Shown: positions 21,912 to 33,720, counted from the stretch's first letter. The stretch is DNA of 64,000 nucleotides from Misgurnus anguillicaudatus (GCF_027580225.2 NC_073340.2:32562501-32626500); one strand, 5' to 3'. Notes: generated by a model not told the origin, from the sequence alone. Numbers and translations are program-made.

Positions 21912-21917
21912 GTCTAT
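21912..21917. repeat. Right 6-bp target-site duplication GTCTAT
   Basis: Exact match to 14896-14901, immediately outside the right end CCCCTGACC. Confidence 0.8.
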
Positions 21918-22157
21918 AATCAATTATTGATTACCTCGGTTATTTCTTCTAGACAGCAGAATGATTAAATAAGCCATACTTTCACCTGGTCTTAAGATTT
22001 GTGGTGATCTGATGTGATACATTCTTAAAAATGACTGTAGTTTTACTGTAACAAATCATCAGATTCCCAGCTAGGTGGAGTTGGGGTTGGAGGAGGGAGT
22101 TTAGATTAGCATGCAGCGATGCGATTAAAGAGCCAGTACTGCAAAAATATATAAAGA

Positions 22158-23101
22158 GTTTGGTTCCAAAACGCGATAACCTTTTTTTTTTTTAAATAGT
22201 TACCGCCAAAATCAGTATTGTATCAGGTCAGTATTAAAAAGTAAAGTTTTAATTTTACGCAAAATCCGACATCCACCAGGTTATTCTGTCATCTTTTCTC
22301 CCCTTTTTTCCAAACCGCGACAAACGCCAGTCCTCCTTCTCTGCAGAATGCAATAAATCCGCTCAACAAATCACAGCGCACCATTCCATGCATTGTAAAC
22401 AATAATGACTTTGATGTGAATACACACAGAATCCTAGTTTTCCTCATCTACTTTGTACTTCATGATCAGCAAACAAACAAAAACAAAATAGTAATTTTGA
22501 TGTCATTGATAAATCTGTGGTGGTTTTCTGTGACGGGGAAGAAACGTAAGCCACCAAAATCGAATAATTTACGTGAGAGGCACTTGTTTGTTCTCATCAA
22601 GCTTCTGTCATGCTAACACATTGACCCCAGAGGATCTTATCAAAAACATTCCTTTATTTTACTCAAAGAAAATCAAGCAGGACCAAAATATTTTACAACT
22701 GATCGCTGCCAAAAAAGTTCAGGGACGACGTTCCAAGTATAACAGCAGCAATGACAGTGTTATTAATATGACAAAGTAAGTGTTTTGATTAATGCCATTA
22801 ATGTTTTTTTTTTTAATCAGTGTATACCACTAGTCAACTAAATTAATATAACATGGCAAAGATAAATGCACATTTATATATTGATTCAATAGATTTATAG
22901 CATTTTGAAAAAAAATGCATTTTGCAGAAAAATAATCAATCTTTTTATAATAAATCTTTGAAAATCAAATTATGGATTGTTAATGTTATTATACCATAAA
23001 AATGCTATGTGAAAGTTTGTAAAAGAAAATTGTGGTTTTCACTTTCTTTTCACTTCTTACCAAATTAGTCTAAATGGATTTATTGCGTTTTGGAACCAAA
23101 C
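22158..23101. mobile_element. GTTTGGTTCCAAAACGC inverted-repeat element
   Basis: GTTTGGTTCCAAAACGCGATAA at the left returns inverted at the right with one substitution (22-bp TIR). The interior contains an exon-like open frame at 22631-22775. No clear target duplication, so the outer edge may be a few bases off. Confidence 0.65.
22631..22775 (+). CDS. Exon-like open frame inside a transposon, function unknown
   Basis: A candidate internal exon of 145 nt lies between GACCCCAG (with a CTAAC branch-like motif 20 bp upstream) and GTAAGT. The frame encodes a basic, polar peptide containing LIKNIPLFYSKKIKQDQ and VQGRRSKYNSS. I do not recognise the family. It could be part of the host transposon's own gene or a captured exon; the open frame also continues upstream to an ATG at 22573, so chance is not excluded. 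Confidence 0.3.
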
Positions 23102-23337
23102 ATTTTCAAATATAATTTTGAATATATTTAAAAATATACAGAAAATGACCAAAAATATATGTACCGAAATATATTAACAAAAATAAATATATTTTTAAGC
23201 ATTAATATTAACATTGCATTGGAAGAAAAACTTTGTTACAAACCTGTAAACATAACATGTTTGAAAATATTAAAATTAAATATATTTTAAACTGCAAAAA
23301 TATACTTTATACACATATATATTTTATATGTATAATA

Positions 23338-23544
23338 TAATAAAAAAAGTCTTTGCCACCTTAAATTTTTTTATTAGGCTATCTTGACTAGAGATAAGTT
23401 GTTATAACTAAAATATAGTTAAAATAAGTCGACTTCATTTTTTAAGTTGTAGCAACTTATCTTTTGTCAAGATATATAATAGTAAAATGACTTGTAAATC
23501 CGAGTTGATTAAAAAAGTAAGGCAGCAAAGATTTTTTTACAGTG
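23338..23544. mobile_element. Small inverted-repeat MITE, CACTGTAAAAAAATCTTTG family
   Basis: The right end reads CACTGTAAAAAAATCTTTGC on the minus strand and the left end AAAAAAAGTCTTTGCCACC resembles it. Internal blocks around AACTTATC are also inverted. A related fragment lies near 59780. Confidence 0.5.
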
Positions 23545-24960
23545 TACTTATATATCTTATACTTATACTACATTTTATAGGCTACAAACCTTTATATTTT
23601 GGCCAGAAAAAAACACATTTCTTTGCCTCTGAAATACATTTTGAAATATATGTTAATATATGAAGGTTTAAAACTAAATCTATTTTCACATTCAAAAATA
23701 GATTTAATTAATCTTTGCTTTCTCCGTATGGGAGAGGCTGAATAAATGAAAATTTAAATGAACCATTGTTATAGGTATCAAAACTGGATTGGTATGCATT
23801 ATGAAAAGCTTGACAGATCTTTTGGCCTGCCTAAGCTAACACGATGATTGATTAATAATAATATTTTTCCCAAAAATCTTTATTCTCTCTACCGCAAAGG
23901 TATTAAAATAATCATGGATTGAATCGTTTAGGAAAAAAAAACGGTGAAATAAAATTCCCCATCCAGACTGTAAAATGTTCATCCACTCTGACTTACAACA
24001 AATCTCCAGCCACAGTCTGGAATTTTTAAAGAGAAGTTTCATCAGCTGTCCGTGGTGAATTTCTCAGTTGATCCAAATCCTCTCTTCACTTCGACTCATA
24101 CTTTCAGTGGTTCTGATTTCTTTTTATACATTTCTTCTATGAACAACACCCCACTTTCCAAACATTTTTCTTTATTTCTCACTCCTCTATGTGTTCATGG
24201 TGCTATACAATAACTCTGGATCAGATTGTTTGACAGGGGATTGAGAGTTTCTTCTGGTTTTGCTTTAGTTTGCTATAATACAGTAGATAATATAGAAATA
24301 TAATTATTTAAAAAAATATGAGGTTATTTTGCTTTTTTAATTAAATTTATCTTAATTAAATAATGTTTGCACATTTGTACTGTAAACCAAGACAACAACA
24401 TTAAGCAAGGTATTTATATTTCGCAGCGCAGATGAACATATGCTCAGGTTATGTTTATTTATTTTCACTGAAACAAAACCTCATAAGCGTACAGCTGAAC
24501 CAGATGTGTTTATTTAGCCATGCACAGAATGTCATTGAAAACCGTCCCCTCCACTGCAATTGAGCCCGGCATCTGTCGCATATAAAGAGAGTCACACAGC
24601 AGTTCATTATCACCTGAGCCAGCAGCTTTCCAATGTCTAAATGAAGCTCAGAAACACCCACATTGTGCCAACCTACAGCTAGCAAGTGCTACTAAACCTG
24701 TCAAAAGCTGATATCATTGCATTCATTCTCATCAGAGACAGTGAAAGAAAGATAGTTACAGCAAAAGATGTCTGTTTTCTACCTGTCTCCCTTCTATAAA
24801 CTGCTCTACAGCACAGGTGTAATGGACCTTTGGGTCTACAATTAGGGGCGGGGTTACCGAGGTTTTAATAATTTCAGAAACCCACCCAAATGTTTTTTTC
24901 ACTAATACGTAACACCAGTTCAGATATTTGCATAGCAAAGATTGCACTTCTCAAAGATTG
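23545..24960. other. Gene-free AT-rich stretch
   Basis: Nothing beyond AT-rich low-complexity sequence and a short unique part (24440-24720) without splice-bounded exons. Confidence 0.35.
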
Positions 24961-25333
24961 TCAAACAAAGATTGTCTGTAGACAAGATCGAATCACTATC
25001 TAAGACTAAACGCATTGAGTGACATGTATTGTCAGTCAATAAGATTAGAATTTATGGTTAAAATCTATCTTAAATACTTTAAAACAGATATTTTCTTATT
25101 TCACTGAAAACATTGAAACAAAATTGGGAAACTCCCTTTAAAGCTTACACATCAAGTTCTGATCTTCTAAGTAAATATGGCATAGGAAGGATCACTTCAG
25201 CTCAGATTTAAAAAATAAATACATTTACTATTATTAATAATAATATAAAATTGTATACATATAAAGAGGATCACAATGTGCTACAAAATAGCTACAAATG
25301 GATCAAAACAAAGGAAGAATAAAAATGTTTTTA

Positions 25334-25539
25334 AGGCTGTCAAAATATTACAAAATAAAAGTTCGTTTTTGCATATTATATGTGTGTGCACTGTGTTTAA
25401 TTATTTTGTAGAAAAACACACATGCATACATGTATTTAAGAAACTTTTACATACATACATATACATGCACACACATACAGTAGGCTATATTATGCAAAAA
25501 GCTAACTTTATTTTGGATGCGTTAATATTTTGACAGACC
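25334..25539. mobile_element. Foldback MITE, GGCTGTCAAAATATTA family
   Basis: GGCTGTCAAAATATTA at the left and GGTCTGTCAAAATATTAACG on the minus strand at the right are inverted copies. The middle is a CACACATACATG-rich stretch typical of this repeat. Confidence 0.6.
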
Positions 25540-25924
25540 AAATTTTTTATATTGTAATATTTTACAACAAATCAATAAAAAAATACTTTCAAAATTCGTT
25601 TTGCTTTTTTATTTGTAAGATTTACATATTTTCAAATAATATGCTGTTAGATTTGTTATTTGCCCATTTTGTTTATGCCATAGATAACCAATAAGGTGAT
25701 CAACAAGTCCACACAGTTACCTTTATAATATAAAAAATGTATCCTTACCAGATAACTGCATTTTTTATTGTATGAGATTGAATATCAAGTATTCCACATC
25801 AACCCCAAACGACTGACCAAATATACATTGCTTAAATAAATGTTTTATGGATTCTACTTTCAATCAGCAAAAAAATACAAGTAAACCTTCATGTCTCAAA
25901 AAAATCCGATTGAAATCAACTCGG

Positions 25925-26022
25925 TCTACTCTCTACGTGGAGAAGAACCGCCCACTAAAACTAATAGTATTGACTGACATGTGAACTGGCAAATTGGTGA
26001 TCCGAAGTTCCGTACGTACCAG
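25925..26022 (+). repeat. Diverged direct repeat, copy 1
   Basis: The segment from TCTACTCTC to CGTACCAG recurs at 26162-26257 with shared GAAGAACCGCCCACT and ATTGACTGACATGT blocks. A more diverged third copy, sharing GACATGTATTG and AGATTAGAATTTATG, lies near 24990-25080. Confidence 0.65.
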
Positions 26023-26161
26023 CCAATGCGATTAGAATTTATGTATTTGTTTATCTTAAACGCTTCAGACCAGAATGTTTTTATACCATCAGTGCTCGTC
26101 GATGCAGAGCAAAATAAAACCTTTTGAAATCGCTGTTTTAATCTCTAAATATCAAACGAGA

Positions 26162-26257
26162 TCTACTCTCAAATTACAGAAGAACCGCCCACTGAGACTA
26201 GAAGTATTGACTGACATGTAAACTGGCCAATCGGCGATCAAAAGTTACACGTACCAG
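26162..26257 (+). repeat. Diverged direct repeat, copy 2
   Basis: See 25925-26022; spacing between copies is 237 bp and identity is roughly four in five bases by eye. Confidence 0.65.
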
Positions 26258-27035
26258 CATATCAGTCAGTAAGGTTACGTTAAAATGTTTGGATTGAGTT
26301 AGATTGATTACCTCAAACATGTCGTATGTGCGTGTACTTTGAGAAGATCGATTTATTTGAATATGACAAAAAAGTCAGTGTGCTTCATCACTTCTTCATC
26401 TGCTTCAGGTATGTGTCTGTATCACATTCATAACTAGTCTTGCGAATGTGCTTGTCTGACTAGCCAGTCATCAGTGCGCAGGCACAGACAGTTTTCCCAG
26501 AACACAAACACAAGCATGAACGCGATGTCCTCCCTATACTTTTTAGTGTTTGTAAGGTGAAATAGAGACACAAACAGAACAGAAAAGAGAAATGATCTGA
26601 TTTCTTTTTAATCTTTGACTGTATTGTGCATATTATCAACTTTACTTGTGCTCATATTTTTGTTTGTGAATCTAACATCTCAAAATCGCTATGGCCATGT
26701 ATTTTTGCTGTTAAGGAGTATATGTATGACAATCTGTGCATGTTCTGCAGATAATGTGTACAGTATAGTGTTACTGTAGGACAGAATAAGAAAGCAGTAT
26801 GTGTGAAAAGGATCTAATTCAATTCATTTTATAAAATTGCAAAGCAATGTGAAACTATCCCCACATGACTTTGCATACTTCTAAGTATGCAAAAAGCACT
26901 GCAGTACATCACATGAGGATGTAAGAATATGCTGTGTTTGTGAAACTGTAGGTGAATAATACCCAGGTGACCAACTGTATCCGCTGATGTCTGAAGTGTG
27001 CACCTTTCAATCCCATAAGGCAACAGGGGCTGAAG

Positions 27036-28475
27036 TAGCCTGGTTCTACCAGACTCTCGTACATTTCATTTGTACAGAGAGTCTGGCCTCTCTCCATTGA
27101 GAAACGTTTACTTGCTTGTAGGCGGGTTCTCTGTTAAAGTTCAACACTATTGGATCTGCCCAGAGTCACTCAGGATCTGCCATAGGCAATCGCTAACGTT
27201 AGGGTTACAACATAAACAAGCGGCTGTCGCGGTCCGCACGTAACTTCCGGTAAACTCCGCTAAGAATAAATAACAACAAAGTTCTTTAAACGTAGTTTAT
27301 TTATTTAACAAGCAAAAAACAACAAAACATAGATTACCTAGGAAACCAAAACATTTGTTATTTTCGACGAGGCATTTGTTCAGAAGATCAGTTTAGCAAC
27401 TACTCAGACCATTAAAAAACAATGAAACCGGAAGTAAAGTTCGGATCCAGATGTGTATCGCGTCAGCGCACGTGTGTCCGATGAAACCGTTTATCTCATG
27501 CGCCAAAACCATCCGGAAACAACAAGTCCGAATGGTCAGACCAACAAAACATAGCAAATATGTTCTTGCTCCGGCTTTAAATTCTGTATAGATGGATTTC
27601 AGTCATGTGATCTTTAACCTCATGCTGCCATCTTGAGGACCTACCGAGTACCAGTAGGCTATTGACAAGCATTGGCTACCTTGCTACGATTTACGGATTT
27701 CTTATCTTTTACTATCTATGATTCTTACGGATACAGAAAAGGCCTACGAAACACAACATGTCGCATCTTGACTGTAATGAAAAGAAACGCTACTTTAAAA
27801 AAATATATCTCGGTTAGGGTGTGATGCCTACTTGATCCCTGATGCGTTCTTCCAGCCACTGTCCGCTGCTACCGAACTACCACTATTTAACAACATAAGA
27901 AGGCGCGACACAACATGAAACCCTGCTCGAAGTACCACATGGATCCCTACACATGAACGCGAGCACCGAGAACACTGTTTGTGCACAGAGAGTCCACCAA
28001 AAAGAAAGGCCCTGTACAACTGACCCTGGCTGTTATGATGTCCGGTCGTCATCGCTGCCAGACGTAAATATTCGATTTCCGAATATCATGTTGTGTTGAG
28101 CCTTCTTAGTGTTGTTAAAATAGCGATTTTGATGCTCACAGCATATTGAAGGCATAGCTTCTAGTTCTTTTGCGACCACGTCAGGTCCTCAAAATGGCGG
28201 AAGACAAGTGAGTGACGTCAGCTGATATTCATGTATATTTGTCAGTTTTGCAACAATGAACCGAATAGCTTTTCTCACGTCTTTCTCCGCTGCCATTACT
28301 GAACTACAACTCAAACTGACGCACAACGTCATTGTTTATAGCCACTCCCTCGGTTCGCTGATTGGTCCTACAAAAATGTTATTTCTCGAAACGCTAGAAT
28401 AGACCGAAATCTCAGACGTAGTACTGAAGGAAAATGAAATTGAGCAGAAGTGCGTAGGAGGGCGCAGCCAGGCTA
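27036..28475. mobile_element. TAGCCTGG-type DNA transposon with 9-bp TSD
   Basis: TAGCCTGG at the left and its inverse CCAGGCTA (with one extra AG offset) at the right are flanked by a perfect 9-bp duplication GGGCTGAAG (27027-27035 and 28476-28484). The interior is GC-richer and has no recognisable transposase. A 9-bp duplication points to a Mutator-like insertion, or to hAT with one chance base. Length 1,440 bp. Confidence 0.75.
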
Positions 28476-28494
28476 GGGCTGAAGAGCCAGCAAA

Positions 28495-29655
28495 GGTGGA
28501 AATTAAGATAATCAAGATATTTATGTCTTTCTTTGTTCAGTCAAAAATTAATTTGAAGTTTTTTGAGAAAAACATTCCAAGATTTTTGTCCATATAGTGG
28601 ACCTCAGTGGTTTGCAGTTTCAATGCAGTTTAAAAGAGCTCTAAACGATCCCAAACAAGGCATAAGGGTCTTATCTAGCAAAACGATTGTCATTTTCACC
28701 ACATGTACTTTTAAACCACAACTTCTTGTCTTACACTAGTCGTGTGACGTGCCATGACCTTACGTATTATGTAATCACGTCAAAAAGTCACACGTTACAT
28801 ATATGAAACACACATACAACAACATCAGAGCGGTCCCTTTCTCCGCACTGGAGAGGTTCGCATACGTCAAGCGTGACCTTTCGATGTGATTACGTAATAC
28901 GTAAGGTCATGCTGGTGCATCACAATTCTAGTGCAAGACGAGAAGTTGTGGTTAGAAAGTACCTTTTTTGGCAAAAATTATGATCGTTTTGCTAGTTAAG
29001 ACCTTTATGCCTTGGTTGGGGTCGTTTAGAGCCGTTTGAAGCTGCATTGAAACCGCAGTTTTAAACTCCATTGAAACTAAAGATGTTCTGATACGATTTT
29101 CTCTTCCCGATTCCAATACCTGGGCTCAGGGTATCGGCTGATACCGAGTACTTATACGATACCTGGGTGTGGACCTGTATGGTGAACGTGATTTCACCAA
29201 GTAAGATGTGATCCTGGATCAATACCAGATGTGGTCCTGGATCAACATTTTCATTAACCAATCAGATTGCAGGATTAAGATTAGTGTGCATGTATATCGG
29301 TATACAGCTGTATGTACTACTAGCCCTGAATGAACTTATATAATTATTTTATGGTGTGCTTCAGACTTATTCATTAATAAAACACAAACAAATAATTATA
29401 CCAGTGAACTTGAGTATTTTATTATGTAAAATACATTTGACATTAATATTATTTATTTTTCTTAGGTGAATAATCAGAACAAGCCTAATTGAAACGCTGA
29501 GGTCCATTAAAGTCCACCATATGGAGAAAAATCCTGGACGTTTTTTCTCAAAAAACTTGATTTCTTATCAACTGAACAAAGACATCAACATCTTGGATGA
29601 CATAGGGGTGAGTAAAATATCAGATTTTTTTATAAAAGTGGAGTAAGCCTTTAAC
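28495..29655. mobile_element. Foldback transposon interrupted by an hAT
   Basis: Left-arm blocks such as CTTTCTTTGTTCAGT, AAACGATCCCAAACAAGGCAT and CTTGTCTTACACTAG return inverted in the right arm. The right arm is split by the hAT at 29078-29487. A fragment of the same family lies at 49300-49470. Edges are approximate. Confidence 0.6.
29078..29487. mobile_element. Non-autonomous hAT with 8-bp TSD, nested
   Basis: The ends TAAAGATGTTCTG and, inverted, TAGGCTTGTTCTG are flanked by a perfect duplication ATTGAAAC (29070-29077 and 29488-29495). Removing the 410-bp insert restores the arm of the surrounding foldback element. Near the left end it has the GATACC-rich sequence common in such hATs. 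Confidence 0.85.
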
Positions 29656-31528
29656 AACTGTTGGTACCTATAGAAAGCACCTTGCGTTAAAATTGTTCCT
29701 AATGTCACAAAAATCATTTCTGTAGTTGTTAGTAGGTTAAATGTGTGGCTTATGTTTTTTTTTCAAATGACCAACCTTCAGGAATAAACAAACAACAAAC
29801 ACTACTTTTATCAGATGGCATCATGTAAAGAAAAAACAACTAAGACAACACAAGTGCACTTGAATTCTCTGGTGTGCTGATAACAAGAACAAATATTTTC
29901 TCTGTTATTTTCAGTCTCTTTATTCCTGCTGAATAGCAGGCAGAGTTGTGTCCCTCCATTGATATGGTCTAAATTCTGGTTTGTTCACTGTTGGATTCTT
30001 ATTTTCCTTTAGGGGCCGTTTACACCACAACGCTCAACAAAAAACTGGGAACGTATGTGTTTTGACTTTGACAGCATTTAGGAGTCCTGAAAACTCAAAT
30101 ATATGAAAACATGTTTTAGCCAATGGCGTTATCGTTTCCTTGTAGATGCTAAAAACGCAAACATCAAGCGCATTTATATTACATGTTCAGTCTACAGGCA
30201 TGCGCGAGTGCTTGACAACCATAATGTGAATTTATTAATGCTTATTCAACAAAATTTACAAGTCCAGGGTCACTTAATAATCTCTTATTTTCCATCCAAA
30301 CGAAATTGCTAGATGCATTTTGCCATCTTGATTGTTTACACCTGGATCACAAGGACAAAGTTGTGGTGCATGTGTACACACAATCTTTCAAAAACGCAAA
30401 GGGGTAATTTCTTGTCAACTTAACCAGATGTTAAGTGGCTCATAAAATCACGTCACACTTCAAGCTGGAAGAATATAGGTTATGCGTACATGATAGCTTA
30501 AAGACACATAAAAAATTGTAATCAGGCATGATTCCAGAATACAGACACAAAATTTTAATGCAATTATTTCAATGAAATCTTGACTCGCACCAAACAACTA
30601 TCCTATAGGACACATCTAATGTCCTCACATCCTATCAAGCCTCTGGTCCACAGCATCCTGATGGCTGACATACTTCACACAATGGTAAAGCAAGTAAAAG
30701 AGCAGTCGTACATTGATGAATCTTCTCATTTACATGCACAGGCAGGTTTGAAAGGCCTATCAGTGCACATTGCTTTATCTGGAGTGAACGCGACCCAGAC
30801 GATTGGTCGCGTTTTGTAAATAAGCCATTATCCTTCCAAAAGCGTAATCGCATCGCTAATGCCTGTCGTGGACGAGGTTCTGACCGCGGTGAGACACAGA
30901 GCAGTGCTTTAATTGATGAAGTTGTCACGGTCGAGCGTCCGTGCGTTGTAAACGACGGCAATGCTGGAGGTGGCAAACTAGCAGTCAGAATGACTTTCAC
31001 AGTCAATGTAATTAATGCATCTCATATTATAAACTAAAGGACTGTTGAAATGAGAAAATATGCCAAATGTTGACAGTGAAAAAAGTGCTTCATCTTGCTA
31101 GAGCTAAATTGAATTTGTCCTGGTATTGCTTGCAGCTGTGTCCAGTATATGCAACAATAGAACTACTGTGCTGAAAATCAGCTTAAACTAGTCTCAAGTG
31201 GTTAGATGGTCTTTTAGAGAAGCTGGATCAGTTTAGAGAGTTTAGACAGTGGTCAGTTAAACCAGCGAATAACCCTAAAGTGATTTGTGCTCTTTAGTTT
31301 ATTAAATTATATTTTTATGCATGACTATCCCTTTAACTTCATGCCTATACAATGCTGCCGCACTACTGCCTAAAAGGAATGAAAGTGAATTATGCAATTT
31401 GGGTTTACTCAGGAGAAAATCACAATGTTTACTTACTGTACACAGGTAAAAAGAAAGGAACAAAAATCCATGAAGAACCTAAACTGTTCGGTTACCTACA
31501 AGGTTTATTTGCTTCAAAAAAAAAGTTC
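29656..31528. other. Gene-free stretch
   Basis: The part 30003-30990 starts GGGGCCGTTTACACCAC and may be an old DNA transposon without a recognisable right end. The 123-codon open frame on the minus strand at 30635-31006 has no recognisable domain. Nothing else is supported. Confidence 0.3.
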
Positions 31529-31977
31529 TAACTATTTCCTCACCAGTGTTTTTTTTTAAAGGTTGCCAGCCAGGGCCATCATTTTTTATGATTTTAACAA
31601 ACGTTTAATGCCTTACAGAAAATGTTATTTTTTAAATATATAAACATTCAATATATCAAATGAAAGAACAGACCCTCTGCTTTCAAACAAAACCTGCTTC
31701 ATCCTTTTATTTGTTCTCTTTTTATCCCCTCTCAAATATGGGTAAGTTTCTTCAAAAAATACAAAATTTTGAGCAATAAGCTGAGATAATTGCATTTTTG
31801 TAAAGGACTTTTGTATAAAACATACACAGAGTTTTAACTCTATTTTGCCTTATTTAATGCTTCCGTGTTTTATAAGTTGGGTAAATGTGTGGTGGATAAT
31901 AGCGGAAATATGGATTGCTGTAAAAACTCGTCATTGGCAGGGAAGGGTTTTTCTGTCAATGGTGGGGAAAGACTTAA
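31529..31977. mobile_element. AACTCTTTCCCC-type MITE (copy 1)
   Basis: About 450 bp sharing a long co-linear match with 39121-39592, including ATATATCAAATGAAAG and CTCTCAAATATGGGTA. The ends are degraded forms of AACTCTTTCCCCACC. Confidence 0.65.
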
Positions 31978-32034
31978 TCAAGGTATATATTTATCAGTAA
32001 GTGTGTTCCCTGGGATCCGAACCTATGACATTTT

Positions 32035-33206
32035 CAGGGCTCGAAATTGCGACCATTTTGGTCGCATATGCGACCGAAATGTAATCTGTGCGACCTTAAA
32101 ATATATTTGGGAGCATTTGTGCGACTGCCCATTTTGTTGTGATGCGAGTTGATTGTGATCCTGCGTGCTGGCGCTGTCCCAGGTTCAGTGTTCTCTCCAA
32201 CGATACATAACCAATCAAATTTCACCATTAAGTTCTTGCGTTTAATGAAGACCGCAGATTGGCTAATATGAGCGTCAGTCATTCCTTGTTGCCGTGAAGC
32301 GCGGAAATGTGAAAAGATGAACGCGTCGCGAGCATGACGAGAGCGAGCCGATTACAGCCAAGGTTATTACTGTATTTTTTGATGACGATCTGGATTCAAA
32401 TGTAACTCCACCACCGGAAAATACGAGTTGACGTTAAACCTTTAGAGAGAGTGGCTTAAAGATTTCGAGTGTCTCCGCTATGAAAATGTAACTTACTGTG
32501 TTTACTGTAAATCCTGTAAAACGCCGTTAATGGCGGAATCAAAACATTTTAAGCGCCAGACGTACCTTGCTTAAACGTGGCGAAAGTGCCAAAAACACAA
32601 GACGTGTCATGACAAATGTGTTTATTATTGATGGAGACACCGACCTGTCTGTCAAAGTGTGTTTGATGGTGTATGTGCGCATGCGCTGGTGAATGGACAT
32701 TCGACAAACATCCTTGTGGTCCATGTTGCTGTGGAATACGACAATGCTGATGGTATGTTTTTGTTGTATTTTTTAAAACATTGCCTATTTAGTAGTAAAA
32801 GCATCCTGGTAATGCAGCTATCAATACCAATATATATTAGCCTTCTATATTAGGGTCACTTTTGTAATGTCACAATTAATCAGTGTTTTACGTGTTTGCT
32901 AGATTTTCTATGTAATCTTAATCTTGCTGCTATACTGTTTCAACAGCATTTGGGTATTAATTTAGGAATGTATGCAGCAAAAAATAAAATAAAATAGAAG
33001 ACCAACTTTTAAATGCTGGCCATAGGATGTGTAAAGCCCGGTGGTGGTGTTTTATTTTTAATAAAATAAATCTATTAACATTTACATTGTAGTTGTGGTG
33101 CTTTTTAATTTTTGGATGGATGCGCCTAAATTTTTGCTGGTGCTCCTAACTCTTTAAAGTTGGGAGCACCAGTGCTACCAAATAAAAAAGTTAATTTTGA
33201 GCCCTG
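32035..33206 (+). mobile_element. hAT transposon relic, CAGGGCTCGAAATT ends
   Basis: CAGGGCTCGAAATT at the left and CAGGGCTCAAAATT on the minus strand at the right are inverted ends of hAT type. CATTTT is repeated exactly at both outer edges (32029-32034 and 33207-33212); hAT normally makes 8 bp, so the duplication is either worn or short. It contains a transposase zinc-finger remnant at 32446-32572. Confidence 0.75.
32446..32572 (+). pseudogene. hAT transposase N-terminal zinc-finger remnant
   Basis: The frame reads REWLKDFECLRYENVTYCVYCKSC, then continues to KHFKRQTYLA and a stop. The pattern W-L-x-x-F followed by C-x-x-C and an aromatic-basic segment is typical of the TTF/BED-like finger at the start of ZNF862-type hAT transposases. 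Only about 40 codons survive, with a stop directly upstream, so it is a fragment. Confidence 0.6.
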
Positions 33207-33349
33207 CATTTTTGCTGCTACTGTGTTAGTTAATCATTAAAAGTTGATCAGTAAGTTAAGACAATGGTGTGTGTGTCTAAAACTTTGTTAATAATTTTGA
33301 CATATTAGTACACTAATCAAAGTATGCAGATAAAGTGGGGTAATATGTG

Positions 33350-33720
33350 GAACTTAAAGTCGTGCGTAGGTTCTACGCCATACAGTAATTATGCCATAGG
33401 CCAGGCTTCCCAAAATCTTACCCTGGAGGGCCGGAACACTGCAAAGTTTAGCTCCAACAACATCAAACACACCTGAGCAAGCTAATCAAGGTCTTCATGA
33501 TCACTAGAAAATCACAGGTGGGTAAGTTTGATTAGGGTTGGAGCTAAAGGGTAAGATTTAGGGAACCCTACCATAGGCTATGCGTAGGCTCTCCGTTTTA
33601 CTGCGTAGGCGGACGCGCACCATGCCAAAAATTTAACAACGCGGACTGTAAGCGCTGTCATTGGTCCACTAGAACCCTCCTGTCAGGTCAAAAAAATACT
33701 TTTTTATTTTTTAGTTTCTG
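33350..33720. mobile_element. Fragment of a Harbinger-type element, split by a MITE
   Basis: GTCGTGCGTAGGTTCTACGCC (33359) and the later AAAAATTTAACAACGCGGAC and GCTGTCATTGGTCCA blocks match the left half of the complete element at 50425-50966. The right half is missing. Confidence 0.6.
33402..33570. mobile_element. 169-bp hAT-type MITE with 8-bp TSD
   Basis: The ends CAGGCTTCCCAAAATCTTAC and, inverted, TAGGGTTCCCTAAATCTTAC are flanked by a perfect duplication CCATAGGC (33394-33401 and 33571-33578). The interior includes GGAGGGCCGG and AGCTCCAAC, like a very common fish MITE. It sits inside the Harbinger-type fragment. Confidence 0.85.

Noticed and set aside
30635..31006. 123-codon open frame on the minus strand
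   Set aside because: No recognisable domain or splice context, and the region looks like an old element starting near 30003.
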